Shown: positions 33,659 through 46,823 of the stretch, one piece after another | How positions within the stretch are numbered: the stretch's first letter is position 1 | How the letters are laid out: each line of letters starts with the position of its first letter | Source: Gnetum montanum | Lineage: Eukaryota > Streptophyta > Gnetopsida > Gnetales > Gnetaceae | Length of the DNA stretch: 64,000 bases | NCBI GenBank assembly: GCA_015680685.1 | Contig: MNCI01005867.1 | Location: 509,508-573,507, forward strand | Reading direction: 5' to 3' | The notes under the pieces: generated by a model | Told to the model about the DNA's origin: nothing | Database searches by the model: none | What the model saw: the letters and a program-made list of their open reading frames with translations, nothing else | Made by a program: the position numbers and the translations under genes

Positions 33659-34194
33659 TGTAATGACATTGCTTTGGGTAAGTATTACTTAACACCACCT
33701 AAGAGTTCTAAAGTAGCAAAGTGTTCTAGAGCAAACTCAAGGTTAACTTTACCTTAATGTCCTCAAGAACCTGTGAATACAATATAAGTACACAACTCAC
33801 AAGCCACACATTAGTCCATGGTTAGGAGCTTTGTAAGGATACTTTTACTATCATATAAGTGATTGAACTAATGCAACATATAGAACATACTCAAGAGCAC
33901 AAGTATATACATAGGACATTATTTCTTAAAGAGGACTAAGACACATTTCTACTCTAATGCATCTAGCTCTAAGTCTTACTTCATAGACAAGGGTGGTTGC
34001 CTGAGCATCAAGGCCTAAGCATTTTTGCAAGCCTAAATATCTTAGTGATGTAGTACACAATGAATGATGGCCATGTAGTTCTTTGATGTAATAATTAGAA
34101 AAGCATGGAACTTGAAAGGATCTCCATACTCCTTTTGGTTTCTATTTTAGAAGGGAAGTAACCTTCAAAGCACCAATAAAGCATACTCTTTATA
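33659..34194. repeat. Right LTR-like copy of the old element
   Basis: Begins TGTAATGACATTGCTTTGGG and ends GCATACTCTTTATA. The order of shared blocks (CTAAAGTAGC, TGTCCTCAAGAACCTG, CATGTAGTTCTTTGATGT, GCATGGAACTTGAAAGGAT) is the same as in 30129-31536 once the nested LTR is removed. No target duplication is visible. Confidence 0.65.
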
Positions 34195-35921
34195 AGACTC
34201 TTGGCAATAATTATTTCTCTATATATGGGGAGACATGGGGGGAGGTGTGGATTATCAGTATATATGAAACTAAAATTTTATAACATTTGTAGACCCTTTG
34301 GATCTATTGGATAATAGATATGTACATGTTGTGAATTTTGAAAGCATCATTAAGAAAATTATCAAGTGTTGTAATATTGAAACAAATCAACTAAATTTGT
34401 AACTATAATATCCAATCTTATAGTTAGATAACTAACTTTCATCTTTGATGTTATTTGTATAGTATAGTCAACATTTTCATTCTTCACGAGGAATTTTGAG
34501 CCATCTACCTATTGCAATTCTTAGATAACGAGATCTCATTTGTGCTTTTTAAAGGTAATTTTATGATTAAATGAACAACATAAAACATAATTTGTTAGGT
34601 TTCTAGTCAGGATATTGCAATGTATAGAAGTCTTTACACTTACATTTAGGAATGACATTATTTGACTCTTATGTATCTAACCACATATCATAATACACTA
34701 ACACAATACATTAGTAGATCTTAAAATATGAAAATTCCTCAAGTGTCAGATGAACTTGGAACCTCTTGACTCCATGATACTTGTTAGATAATAATATGAT
34801 TAACTAAGTTTCTAATAAAGTTTTATAAAATAAAGCTTACTAGTCTAAGTAAAAGTAAGAGTTAGTGATTCATAGCTCATATGGTTAGAACATGTGTTGT
34901 ATAATTTTACAAGTCATAATCAAGTCACAAGTTAGACCCAAGGAATATGTATATGTATGTGCCACTTAGTACATATTGAATGTTTGGTTACCTAAATCAG
35001 TAGATGTTGAATATGCAAATTCAAAAATTTGTTTGGTTTTGCAAAGTTAAATTTTTAGATTTGTTGATTTTCTTTTGATTTTTGGGCTTTGAAAGATTCT
35101 ACTTTACAAGGTGTTATCTACTCAGATGTAGGAATCTTGGGACTTAGCATCTTTCTAGATTTAACCACTAGTAGATTCATGAAACCAAACATGTTAGGGA
35201 CTATAGGTTTCACCATGATACATAGCCAACAAAAAAATTTCATAGAACTTTAGTGGAACTTTATAACTCATTGCTACCCATTTGAATTAAAACCTTAACT
35301 TGGAGCTTTCAAAAGAAGAGTCTTACTACCAGCCCGCAACTCATTAATGGATAGTTGGCCATAGTAAATCAATGTTGAATCCTTTATCTATTTTAATGGA
35401 TTAATCTATGTTGTTGGGAACTTGGAATAATCATGGTTGTTGAATCCTAAAAAATAAAATGTATTTTAAAGAAATAATTTAGAGTACAATGGAAGAGGAA
35501 CAGTGAAAAGGGATGAAGCTTGAGTATAACATTAAAGGAAAGATCACTTTTTGAGGTATTATCTTAGGTTTTTATTCTCTATCAAAGACTTCCTAAAAAT
35601 AAAAAAGAAAAAAATTGAAGAGAGATGCATTTAGTGATATAGCTAAAACATGAGTTGTTGAGTGATGTCAGCTTGAGCTAATAAAGAGAGAACATTAGTT
35701 GAAGAATCTTTGCAATAAACCACATTATATCAAAATTTCCAAATGACATAAAAAACAAAGAGACAATAACAACTTCAAATGGGAATAAAGTTTCCTTGAA
35801 GTTGAAGGGTATTTCTAAATAAAACTTCCTCCAATATTGATTTCTAAATAAAACTTTCATTTTATTGATTGTCTTGTTCTTTTATATATTAATTTATCTT
35901 CTTGTAGATGCTAGGAAATAC
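34195..35921. other. Intergenic, nothing but a SINE-like scrap
   Basis: AT-rich with no coding sequence. At 34868-34985, ATAGCTCATATGGTTAGAACA resembles an A box and CAAGTCACAAGTTAGACC a B box, so an eroded tRNA-derived SINE may be present. Confidence 0.45.
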
Positions 35922-36155
35922 AAAAAGATAACTTTATTGATAGTTAGAGTACAAAATAATAACTTAGAGCATATAGATAGGTTGGATGAGTTGGATTTTT
36001 TATACATATAATATTTCCTTCCATGGCTTTGTATGTATCTAGTTAGCATTCCTATTTTCATGGAGAATTATTAAAAAGGTATCTTTATTGCTCAAAATTG
36101 CATAAGAATAATTTTGAGCATATTGATAGGTTGTGTAAGCTAGATTTTTTATATA
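35922..36155. repeat. Direct repeat, two diverged ~85-bp copies
   Basis: Copies near 35922-36005 and 36072-36155 share A(T/C)TTTATTG, TTGAGCATAT-GATAGGTTG and GATTTTTTATA. They are about 150 bp apart, in non-coding DNA. Confidence 0.6.
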
Positions 36156-36317
36156 GATAATTAGGGGGAAGAGGCTATTGGAATTTGAAAAAATTTAATT
36201 ATAGTACAACCTAAGATATATAGCTAACATGATTCATTAGAAGAATTTTGGAGGAATATAATAGTTTCTACAATTGCTTCACATGAAAAGTACCACATTA
36301 ATTAGTCATTAAGAATG

Positions 36318-36465
36318 TCACCAATCATAAGTAGCTCAAGTGGTTGGTTCATTGTTTTGTTAGGAAAGAGGTTGTTAGTTGCGGCATAGTTATTTTCTTA
36401 TATAATTCTTCTAAATTATCATGTTGGCTATATATCTTGGGGTATACTTATTATAATATTTACAA
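36318..36465 (+). mobile_element. tRNA-derived SINE-like copy
   Basis: AAGTAGCTCAAGTGGTTGGT is a good A-box match, with GAGGTTGTTAGTTGCGG at B-box distance. The end CTATATATCTTGGGGTATAC recurs in the copy at 36878-37015, so the two belong to one family. Confidence 0.5.
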
Positions 36466-36877
36466 AAGTGTGGCTTGAAATTGATAATCATTTTTAGAAA
36501 AGTGTGGCTTGAAATTAATTTCTCTTACTTGTAAATTATTGTCAGAAATGAGCCAACAAATGTTTCTCTAAATTTGATTTTTCTCTCTTTAATTTTTATT
36601 TAGTGAATTTGATTTCTCTACAGTTCTCCTATGGAGGATTTTAAATTATCTCCAAGTTCTTCAATTGATGCTAAAATTTCCTCTTCTTTTATTGATGTAG
36701 AAATTTTTCTTCTTCTTTGTAGATATACAAGTTGATGAACAAAAATTTGTGACATCTTCTTCTAGTGATGTTGGTGCAACCAACGTACCTAATTTTTTTC
36801 TCTCTGAGGATGTATACCAGTGATTGGTAGCTAATCATACATAACAATATGAATTCATTCAAAATTTGGGGTATTTA

Positions 36878-37015
36878 CAATGAGACGTTAGTCTAGTGGT
36901 AAGATTCTTAATTTGGAAACTCTAAGTTATTGGATTGATTCTAATGGACAATGCTGAGTTATAAAGTTCTTTGTGGACTATGTATCTTGGGGTGTATCTT
37001 TGTTTCAATTATTGC
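36878..37015 (+). mobile_element. tRNA-derived SINE-like copy
   Basis: GTTAGTCTAGTGGTAAGATT fits an A box, and GTTATTGGATTGATTCT a worn B box. The tail CTATGTATCTTGGGGTGTAT matches the neighbouring copy. Confidence 0.55.
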
Positions 37016-37611
37016 TAGTTTCAACTTCCCAAAATTTTGGGTTATTTGCCTCATAATTAAAGTTTCACTTCATTCTTAAATGATGCAATACAAAAATTAA
37101 GACATTCATGTCATTCATGATAGGTATTATTATTATTATTATTTTCTTATTGAGTTACACAATGCTTCAATGATGTAGTATGCCCTAGATATAGGATTTA
37201 TATATATATATAAGCATTCAATGTCGATAATTTGTAAGTGGAGTCTATATTGTTATGTTCAATCTAAAGAATATTCTAAAGTTGCATGTTTTGTCAAGCT
37301 ATTTAATCTTCCATTGATTTTTCATAAAGTTGCATAGCAAAATATTAGTCTTCTTGGTCTCATTAAGCATATGGAATCTGTTTCCACACCGTAATCTTTT
37401 TAATCATAAAAAGACATTAGTATTGCAAATAGGTAGAAAGACTTACATCCAACCAATTACATATCATAACCTTTTTAATTCTTGTAATATTTATTATTGA
37501 AAAGGACATTTGTTTAGTGCTTGTCTTTTTCTATAAGAAAAGAAAAAACATGCTAAAACTGAAAGTGGAAGGAAAAAAAACAATCTAAAGTTAAATAGAT
37601 TAAAAATAAGG
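37016..37611. other. Intergenic, nothing recognised
   Basis: Contains TTATTATTATTATT and TATATATATATA simple repeats. No gene or element seen. Confidence 0.5.
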
Positions 37612-38400
37612 TGATGATCAAAGTGTATCCCATATGCCCAACCATATGAATCACAAGCATTTACTAGTGATTCAGTTGAATTTTTTGGACTTAGTTCCTA
37701 AATTTGCCCATAGTCTTAAACTATGAAGTAAGGGGTTGTATGATCATTGTATTTCTAGCTCACACTTGTGTTATCAGTACATATGGTTAAATGTGATTTA
37801 AGGCTCATGATGTCTATTTTTATTTGTATATTTATATATTTTCTATCCTAATTACTAGATGAGTAAATGAAGTTTTAATAATTAATTATTTAACTAAGCT
37901 AATCTAGTAACTAACTATCCTAACATAAAGTAACTGTTCCCACTAACTGTACACATCCCAAACTAATATCAATGCTAACCAAATGGCTATTATAAGGTGT
38001 ACCAAATGGCCTCTATTGGGATTACTAAGCACAATACATCATGCTTGAATTAGTCATACCTATGCATTTATGGTTAAGTATAATAACTAATTAAAACCAT
38101 TAATGTAAATTACATTAAAAGTAAAATGCAAATAGGAAAGCATAAACTAATCCAAGTGTTGTAATGAATATTAGAAATCTCAACTTTATTGCCATTCACA
38201 CCAATGCATTCAAGTACATGGCGTTTGAATAAAGCATCATACAATCTCTTTAATTCACATTGGAAGCACTCAGAGAGAATATATTTGAACTTTGGAGAAA
38301 CTAAACTGCAAGAGCTTTGCTATGTTATGAATCTAAGATGTCATAAATATGTGTGGTGGCTGCATTTATATAGGCTTTGGCTACATTAGCATTGATGCCT
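37612..38400 (-). repeat. LTR of the TGATGA family, minus orientation, right end uncertain
   Basis: TGATGATCAAAGTGTATCCC at 37612 aligns with the R/U5 end of the family, and CCCAACCATATGAATCACAAGC is typical. A TATA-like CTATATAAATGCA lies on the minus strand near 38370. The U3 boundary cannot be fixed: no clear TCATCA is found, and U3 may reach about 38535. The coding remnant beyond it is on the same strand, so this is likely the 3' LTR of that element. Confidence 0.6.
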
Positions 38401-38539
38401 TTGTGTTTAAGGTAGCTAACCATGTGTCAATGAGGATAACCAAGTTGGTTCTTGGTCTCCCCGCTATCAGCATAACCAAGTTTGCATTATTGAGGTTGGC
38501 AAGTTCCATGTTAACCTTCTATTTTTTCCCATCAACCTT

Positions 38540-40530
38540 CTCAAATCAAGGTTAACCTTGGCTAGCTACTCTTGCTATTGGCAAATGAACTTGATCATCT
38601 GGTCCTTTTGCTACTTAACATTTTGCAAGCGATGGACATCTTTGATTAGGACCAACTTTTCTTTGTGGACTTTTAACAAGTCCTTGTTAGTGTTGAATGC
38701 CATGGCCTCCAACAAGGATGTGTTAAAGACCGCTACTTCCTTTGCATTCTTGACCTCTCATAATCTTTATTAAAGCTATTAAAAAGCTTCATCCCTTGTG
38801 AGGTCTAGCCTGAGAATGGTGGGGTTGGAGAGATGGGCCTGTAACTCTACAACCTTAGTAGCCAACTGTTGATTCTTAGTGATGGCTACCTTTAGTTGAG
38901 TGTTGGGAATGAGTAGTTTTCCATTCATCTCAAGTAGCTCTAACTAGCTAGTAGTGATTTTAGTTGGAATATCAAAGATCTATGGAAGTGGTTGCCTAGC
39001 TTCCACCAATCATTCCAATACTTCTTCATTTTGGGAAACTTTTAATTAAATGCTCCTTGCTCCTGCAAATGTCTAGATGTCTACCATTGCAGTAATGCCT
39101 GGCATGGCCATTGTAGGGGCATTCAAGGCTTCAGCTACCCTATTGACCACCACTTCCATCATTGTCTCTTGGCCTCTGTGATGCATGACCAAGATAGTTG
39201 CCCCTTCATCCACCTCCAATGTGATAGAGAAAGTCATGACATTTTGTGTTATTTTTAGGAATGTTTGTCTAGCGATGGATACTATGACCTCTTGGGCACT
39301 TGGATTTGATCTCTTGGGCACATGGTCCCTTCAAGGCAAGAACATTGGGGTGGTTTCTTGGTCCAACTAGTTGATGGTCCTAGTGACCTCTTGAGATGGC
39401 TTAGGGGTGGACAATAAATTGATGGCTCCTCACCGCTTGCTAATCCTTATTGTTGCAACAGCTATTCTCGAAGCTTTTGGAGCCTTTCTATAGTTACAAG
39501 TGCCTTTGGTGTGATTTCCCTTATAGGTGTTGCAAGTGATGGCCTCTCCTCTTCATGTAGCTTGGTTGCTACTTTGTCCTTCATCATCTCTTGCCATGAT
39601 GTAGTAGGAGCATAATGAACCATGTTGTTGGTGTAGCATGATATGCCTCCTCTTTTGCATAATTTTCAAATGAGGCACAGAAACAGAAGTGTCTTCCTTC
39701 CCTTTTCATTCTACTTGAAGTGCTTCTTATCTCCCAATAGATAAGTTGAGGAAGGTCGATAGGGAATTTTCTACTTAGAGTAGCACATGCATAAGTAGAG
39801 AAGGTTGTTACCTTACTTGACCTCACCATGGGGTTTAGGTGATAGGCTGTGATTTTGAAATAGACACACTTTGCCTTCTTTAGTGTACTATATTCCTTAT
39901 GGTCTACTCTATAGCAATGTTGGACTCATTCCTTTTTGGCTTCGGGGTTCACTTGGATAGAGATTTCTGCCAACTTTGTTCCAGTGTTGGGCAAATTGAG
40001 GACCTCTGTGATGGCATCAACTGAGTAGGAGATGATGAGGTTTTTGCTTTTCATGGACGTGTCTCCTTGTTGATTATTGCAAAACAGGTAGGTCTTCTTC
40101 TTGTATTATTCTCCATTAGTGAGTGATCAGACCACATGGGAGACTCCTATAATTTGATGTGGATGTCTTTAGGTGCTAACTCTAAAAAGGGTTTAAAGTT
40201 CAATTCTTAGAGAATAGAACTTTGAGCCTCCTTGGTTCTAATTCACTCCAGGTAGGCCTCCGTAAGAGTAACTTCAAGGTTAGGCCTTGGCCTAGGAGCT
40301 CATCATGCCTAAACTCACCTATTTCTACTATGGGAATCTATCAGACATATTCCACTTTGGGATCCTCCCAAAGAGGTCTTGTTGTATGGGTTACTTTGAT
40401 TACTTGCTCTTGGAGCTACTATGGCTATTGTGGGCCCCTTCCTCCTCTTGGATGCTTTTCCTTAGGCTGGGAAGGTCCTCTAGGTTACACTTTGGTGCCA
40501 TCTGTGATCATACATGTAACCCAAGATTAA
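38540..40530 (-). pseudogene. Broken minus-strand ORF of a retroelement-like protein, family uncertain
   Basis: Longer open pieces are 39829-39584 and 39321-39073. Read across frames from 40100 leftward it includes a run with AITEVLNLPNTGTKLAEIS, then FPIDLPQLIYWEI, then a region predicted by eye to be coiled coil (VAITKNQQLATKVVELQAHL near 38850). The first part resembles the 'putative plant transposon protein' domain seen in gag-like ORFs of plant retroelements; this is a weak match from memory of the pattern. It lies upstream of a minus-strand LTR. R1 inserted just beyond its 5' side. Confidence 0.45.
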
Positions 40531-40714
40531 CTATTTATTTCATAACCCTTAGGCTATTTCATATCTTTCTTACTAGATCAGGTTACAATTAAGGTTGTTT
40601 GTGATCTTGGTTAGTTATATTATTTTAATTATTGGCTACCAGAGTTTGTTTGTTAGGTTTAACCCACGTAGGATGAGTACTTTAATATTATTTTAATGGA
40701 TAAGCCATGGGGAG

Positions 40715-41491
40715 TGATGAGCTGCGATATTGCGTACGCGATATCGTAGCTTGCCGCAATGCCTATAAATAAGAGGTGGCTTTTTATGCTTTAGGCATCT
40801 AGAGTTAGACCCTTAGCCAATCTATAGTAGTTTTACCATTCCAAAGTTAAAATAATTTCCATGTGCTCGCAGTAGGAGTCTCAAAGTGAATGAATCTTTA
40901 TTCGAGCAAATTGTACTTGAGCACACATTTGTGTACGGCAATAAAGATGAACTTTTTGATGAACCCTGCAGCATATGGACTAAGCTAAATAGGATTTAAT
41001 TATTGTTAAATGTTTAAATGCTTTCCTAGATAATTAATCTCTCTCAACCCTTGACTCTACTAGTTAAGTGCATTCAGTATGATTGCTTCGAGCATGTGTG
41101 TAACACTTGGTAACCCAGTAACGAGTAGTGTTTGGTAATCCCAGTAGCATTGCACTGGTTCAGGGTTTGTGCGGCAAGTGGAAACGGATACTAATGCTAG
41201 GATAATTAAAAATTAGTTAGTGAATAGTTAATGAAAATTAGTTATTTAGTTCTCTTCACCTTTCCCTACTAGCATAAGCGTTAAAAAGATAAAAGATATA
41301 AAAATCACATACCTCAAACTTACTTAATCATACAACTGTGACAATACGAGTAAGTTTGGGAGGACAAAAATTGGTTAACCTTAAGTGTTGAATTAAGGCG
41401 CATAAGCACTTAGTCCTTAGAGTTCAACCGGATCGTGTGTGAGACGCTCGTATTTGTATGGTTGAGTGTAGGGGTACCTTGCCACTCATCA
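40715..41491 (+). repeat. 5' LTR of R1
   Basis: 777 bp, TGATGAG to CTCATCA. U3 has one palindrome at 40726-40745 (GATATTGCGTACGCGATATC), followed by the TATA box CTATAAATAAGAGG. AATAAAG motifs lie in R. The U5 end is GGTTGAGTGTAGGGGTACC. Confidence 0.9.
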
Positions 41492-41514
41492 TTGGCGCCA
41501 TTGTCAAGGACTTA
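41492..41514 (+). other. Primer-binding site of R1
   Basis: TTGGCGCCATTGTCAAGGAC directly follows the 5' LTR. It is close to the tRNA-Asp-type PBS used by Athila/Tat elements. Confidence 0.75.
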
Positions 41515-41640
41515 GTTGTTTGTGCATTACGTAGAACATAGGAGATCATTCATATTGTTGGGATGCTAGAACAAACCCTTAGGGTTGATCAAAAGAAAAA
41601 AAATAAGATAACGGTAAATAGCACACCAAACAAGACTAAA

Positions 41641-43950
41641 ATGTCTTCTTCTTCGCACAAAAGCACTTCACTGCCTTGGAACAACACTAGAGACAGTTGG
41701 CAGCATAACACACATAATCAAAATCTGCCAGCTCCTTAACAATTTCATGTGGTATATAGTCATCACGATGAGTATAGCCCCGAATTTACCTTTATTCTCC
41801 ATCAAGATGAACAATTGCGTTGGAGAGACTTGGAGGGTAACATAGTGTTGCCTCTAGACTGAGTAGTCCCCAACATGCTCCTTTGTGCTCTTGCACGAAT
41901 AAACATGTCAAAATTGTATGCAGAGTATGTTGCATGTGATTACGACACAAGGGACTACCATCCCACAGAAGCGCAACGCCAACAGGACTTGCGGTAGGAG
42001 AGTTATCACACATCTTTGAAGGGTAAAGAACCCCATAATGCTCCACCCATCTTAAGTGAAATTTAGGGTGGTGAACCTATTTCAATAGGTTCTCCACAAA
42101 ACGATGTTCCCCCTCCTAACAATGGTGAGGAGGTGGTGTATTAGAACCTTTACTCCATGATTCAAAACCCTAGTTCTGATCCCCATGAACATCAAGTGTT
42201 CAACTAGGGAACACAAACACATGATTAGGGCTAGGACCACCAAAGAGAAGGTAGGAAACATCGTCATGATGATGGTTCTCCTTCTTTTTCACCTTCAACA
42301 TCACATTCACCCTCTCCTTCAGTATCAGGACGCAGTCATAAGGAACCTAACCGTGAGGATAAGGGTAAGCAAAGTGAGAAACCTCGATGAGAGAGTCGGG
42401 AACGAGGACGAGGGAATTTTAGAGAATCATGGCATGAAAGAAGGGAGAGTAGGGAACCACGTAGACATCACAGATGCTATGAAAGAAATGACCATGAAGA
42501 ACCCCTACTTGCAACCTGAAGCATGTTAGACATCGCAGAGGCCGTTAGAATTCCTACAAGGCACCAAAAAGATAGCAGGATCAAGAGATTAGACATGAAT
42601 AACATCCCATGATTTGAGGGGGGATACAACGCTAATCCTTAGAACCACTTACAAGCATTTCACGATGCATGTGCCTTGCAGAACATTGAGAACAAATGGA
42701 ACAATCTAAAGTTGTTCCCAAGGACACTAGTAAAACAAGCAAAAAGCTGGTACCGGTCCTTAGAACTGGAATCCATTCAAAGGTGGAGTATGATGCTAGA
42801 ACTATTTAACGATAAGTATTAAACGTACTCCCGGGTGTCCAACCTACAAAAGCAAATCCAAGGATAGAAGCAGGGAACTCATGAACCCTTGGATGTTTCC
42901 ATGGGCTGATACTATGCACTGTTACATCATTTCCTGGGCCATGGTTACTCGTAGCAGGATCAACTACGCCATCTCGTAGATGGACTTGGGCATGAAATCA
43001 AGAGAACCCTTGGAATGTATGCCCAAGGAAGATTATCAAAGCTTAGGTCCCATCAGAGTCATAGATTGTTGGAGCAAGTAGCTAAGGAAGAAGGGGAGCT
43101 ACGTAAGAGAGAAAGTGCGGAAGAGTACAACCGCGATCCTTCCCTCTGAAAAAGGGGAGCGATATTCTGTGAGGAGGAGGAAGGGTCACCACTCGAGGAG
43201 ATGGTGAATAGGAAAACCTTGCCACTCCAAAAATTAACAACAAAAGTATCGGTGAAGGTAGACCAAATGTGGGACTCCTTAGATAGTAGATTTGAAACTG
43301 TTCGCAAAATCGTAGAGGAATCTAAGGAGCGAGGTAGTGACTATGATAAAAAGAAAAAGAGGGATTTGAACCATGCACGTAACAAAGGTAAGGGTAAAAT
43401 GTCCATCACTAAAGAGGTTGTGGATTCTAATACGAAAAATGATGGTGGATGTAAGATATGCTAGTATGACCATCCTAAGGGATGTTGCCGAGTAATCTCA
43501 CATCTGCAAGAGTTTGGGATGTATGCACTTGACCCACGACTTAACAAACAGCAAGAACCCCGACAGTTACCTTATCCCCAAGGTAACACTAGGCAGTTTC
43601 ACCAACCATTAATGTATTATCCAAGTGGAACTCCATTGCAACCTATTGAGAAACACTAGCAGTGGCAATACCCATAGTCGTGGGGGATGCCATCGCCAAG
43701 GAAACAATACCCTTACCAGCAACCAGATCCATATGGCTACTACGTGCAGTATCCAATCTCTCCACATGACTTTGTTGGTCACGTGACACCACAACGTCAC
43801 TACCAAGCTTGGGAGTATTATAGGACTCCTTCTCCTAGGGGAGACACACCACATACATACCATCCTCCAAATCCATCCGCAACTCTCACACCGATAGCTC
43901 CATTACCACCTGCTCTAGTAATGCAAGGGGAACTCCCCACTTAACCATAG
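41641..43950 (+). pseudogene. Gag of R1, broken
   Basis: Starts at ATG 41641 (MSSSSHKS). The core lies at about 42530-42830 (AEAVRIPTRHQKDSRIKRLD; AKSWYRSLELESIQRWSMML). A charged coiled region lies at 43201-43464, ending in the Cys/His module GCKIC, stop, YDHPKGCC. A Pro/Tyr-rich tail (YPYQQPDPYGYYVQYPIS) spans about 43700-43930. Stops replace Gln or Trp codons in many places. The protein would be the structural particle protein. Confidence 0.8.
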
Positions 43951-43962
43951 CAACGTAATGCT

Positions 43963-44673
43963 ATGAGAGCTATAAACCTTCAACCCACTGCTAGTTCTGA
44001 CAACCGCATAAAGAGAAGACCTTTCTTTAGAACCAACAGTCCAAATAAGCTCTCACAACCACAAGTGGTTGAGCCTCCGAACGCTTCTCCATCAAATAAG
44101 GCTTCAGAGCTCCCTTCGAACCAAAAAAAAAGCTCAACGTACACGGTTATGTTAACACATATCATCATTGATTGGATTAAGGAGGGCCACCTTCCCAGGA
44201 AATTCGCAAACCCCAAAAGTCCTTTAATCTATCTCCAAGTCATTGGGAATGAACCATGTAAAGCTCTTTTGGACTCAGGTTCCAGAGTCAACTTAATATC
44301 ACAAGAGATGTATAAAGCCTAGAACCTACCTCCACTAAAGAAGAGCAATATTCGTTTAGAGCTGGTTAACCATTCCATCACTATTCCCTTGGGATTGGTG
44401 GAGGACATTGTTACCACTGTGTGTGGGTGGTCATACCTAGCTGATTTCCTAGTGATACAAGTAAACAATGAAAAAGGGGACTTCCCAATAATAATGGGAA
44501 GGACATGGATAAGTACCATAAATGCATGCCTAGGAATTCGTGATCTTTCTCTAGAAATATCTAAGAAAAACACTTTTGGGAAGATCAAGAGGAAGAAAGT
44601 TCCATGCATCACATATAGTGATACAGGGTGTGATTGCATACAGGAATGTTCAACATTTCCTGCATGCAACTAG
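43963..44673 (+). pseudogene. Aspartic protease region of R1
   Basis: The stretch 43963-44322 contains ALLDSGSRVNLISQEMYKA with the DSG catalytic motif near 44275. One stop separates it from 44389-44673, with GLVEDIVTTVCGWSY, FPIIMGRTWISTI and the Cys tail PCITYSDTGCDCIQ. Same layout as R0 and R3. A protease-RT linker follows to about 44925; RT is missing. Confidence 0.8.
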
Positions 44674-44925
44674 TGTGCCCAAGAAATTACCATACACAGG
44701 TGCTTGTATGTAGCAACCACACAATGAGAAAACACCCAGTGGTTGATAGCTGATCAGGAGAGAAACTTACCAACATGCATGGAACTAACTGGGGGACCAA
44801 CTTGCGTCCACGTAGAAGACATAGATGCACTGGAGCAAGAGTGTCGCCAGCTTCCAACCCTTAACCTAAAAACATCAATAGGGGAAAGCTAGAAATTCCT
44901 AAAAAATAACTTGAAGCACTCCGAT

Positions 44926-46823
44926 TGGATCTCCCCCTTCCAACTTAGTCATGGGAGAGATGGCCACCTATGCTGATCAATCAAGGCCTTTAATTCCTTT
45001 TTAAGTTTTTTTTTACACATTTTTGTTTTACAAATTTCTTTCTCTTCTCTTGTTTTTGTTTTGCAACATTGTTCATACTTTTTTGTTTTTTCGTGTGTTT
45101 ATTTATTTTGTTAAGTTTTTCACCTAATAAGTGCTCCTGAAGATGGTATGAACTGTATTCCATTGATTGCTAGTGTTTGGTCTTTACCTTGGAGTTATGA
45201 TGTTGATACTAACGTATGGTTCTTTTGGTATAACAGGCAATGAGTCCACGTCATCCATGGATCCATGAATTTCTATGGTCTCTCTTGCCTTGGAACTGTA
45301 CAGTCCCTTTCCTTAAATAATAAGAACTATCAACAAATTGGTGACTGGGTATTTCTCAAACTAAGGAAGGACTCAAGGATTGAAAAGGATGTGACTTTAA
45401 GGGAACTTGATGCATTTGTGCTGGCCATTCTCTTGGGTGTTTGGATGTTTTCTTCTTGAGTTTTCCTTACCATTTCGACGTTGTTCCATTATCAGGAAGC
45501 TGAGCTAATAAAATAATAAGTCTTTACATGGTGTGGTTCTCACACGAAAAAAATAGTGAGAATTCAAAGCACACCCCTTAGACGAAATAATCATTTAGGC
45601 TACAAGCACTGGTTATGGAACTAAACAAACATGTTCCCTCTAACTAAGGCCCTTTCTTGCTTCCTACTTTCCCCTTTCTCGTTTCATAGGAATGGTGGTG
45701 ACTCTTTGGTGGAAGAATTCTTGTTACTTTGGGTGGATGGATTGGCCGAATGTATTAATGCGAAGTCACTGGATGTGGTTTGTTTGAGGCTGGATTTTGA
45801 ATGAGATCTACTAAATCATATTAACCATTAATACACAAGGAGCTGTACACCACCTTGTTTTTAGAGACTCCATTCCATTCTCTTCTTGCCATCATTCTTT
45901 CCCCATTGTACACCTCATTGCCAGTTGTATCAATAGTCCATATTTTGGTTGATGCATTGTTTTCTTTTTGGTAAACTCTTGTGGTTAAGAATTTAACTCT
46001 TGCTTCCAAATGACATTTCTAGAGCCTACAGACTCTTTTAATGTGGGATTGTCAGGGCATTAAGGTCATGAGCCTGCTTTGGGGAGGATCCACTGGAATT
46101 CCTATTTGGTGCTTCCTTTAATGTATTTCCCTTAAACATTTTTGCAATCACCATTTATTTTGTTCATCTCCATCTTTGACATCCATTTTATCAACGTTGC
46201 CCTTGTTTCTTTTTCTTCATCTTTCTTATTCCTTACCTTTTTCCATTCTCTCGCTATCGAAGGTTCGCTCTTAGTCATGGGGGTCTTGGTCCAATTTTTT
46301 TGATTTTCTATTAACCCCTACACCTTGAGTAGTCACCAATATTATATATCCAGATCCACATTAGCCATATCACAACTCAGCCAATGGACCTTACACTGAG
46401 GCAAGGTATCAATTGCATTGTGATTCATTTACCCTTGCTAATATAAGACTGTGTTGTATGTGTAGATGGAAATCATACACCAATGGATTGAATTTGGAGG
46501 AAACACTTGGAATGGACTGGTACTTGAGCAGTTATGCAAGGAACAAGATTGATGGCACGCTTATGGATGAACAACGGAAGGCGCAATCTTGGCATCAGCA
46601 GCCACAAACTTCTTTTTTTCTCTCTCTCTTCTCTCTCAACTGCCAAATAAGGCTGGATGTCAAATGTGTATAGTGTTCACTCTTATTGTCATGAACACTA
46701 ATTTTGTCATGTATTGTAATGATGATCCGTTCACATGTCACCCCATTCATCGTTAGTGTCATTCAAGTCAATAATCCCATACCTTCCCAATATTTTGTAA
46801 GGAACTCGAGGAGGAATTTTCAT
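44926..46823 (+). other. 3' non-coding region of R1
   Basis: Begins TGGATCTCCCCCTTCCAAC, and shares its order with R3 (61497-63391) throughout. Landmarks are GAGATGGCCACCTATGC, TTGGTTATGG, CTAAGGCCCTTTCT and AGTCATGGGGG. No sense ORF is credible. A minus-strand frame (46009-45821) is partly shared with R3; see findings. Confidence 0.6.

Noticed and set aside
45265-46673. Plus-strand frames in the R1 3' region as a possible env-like gene
   Set aside because: No membrane or fusion-like pattern, and frames are not kept in R3.
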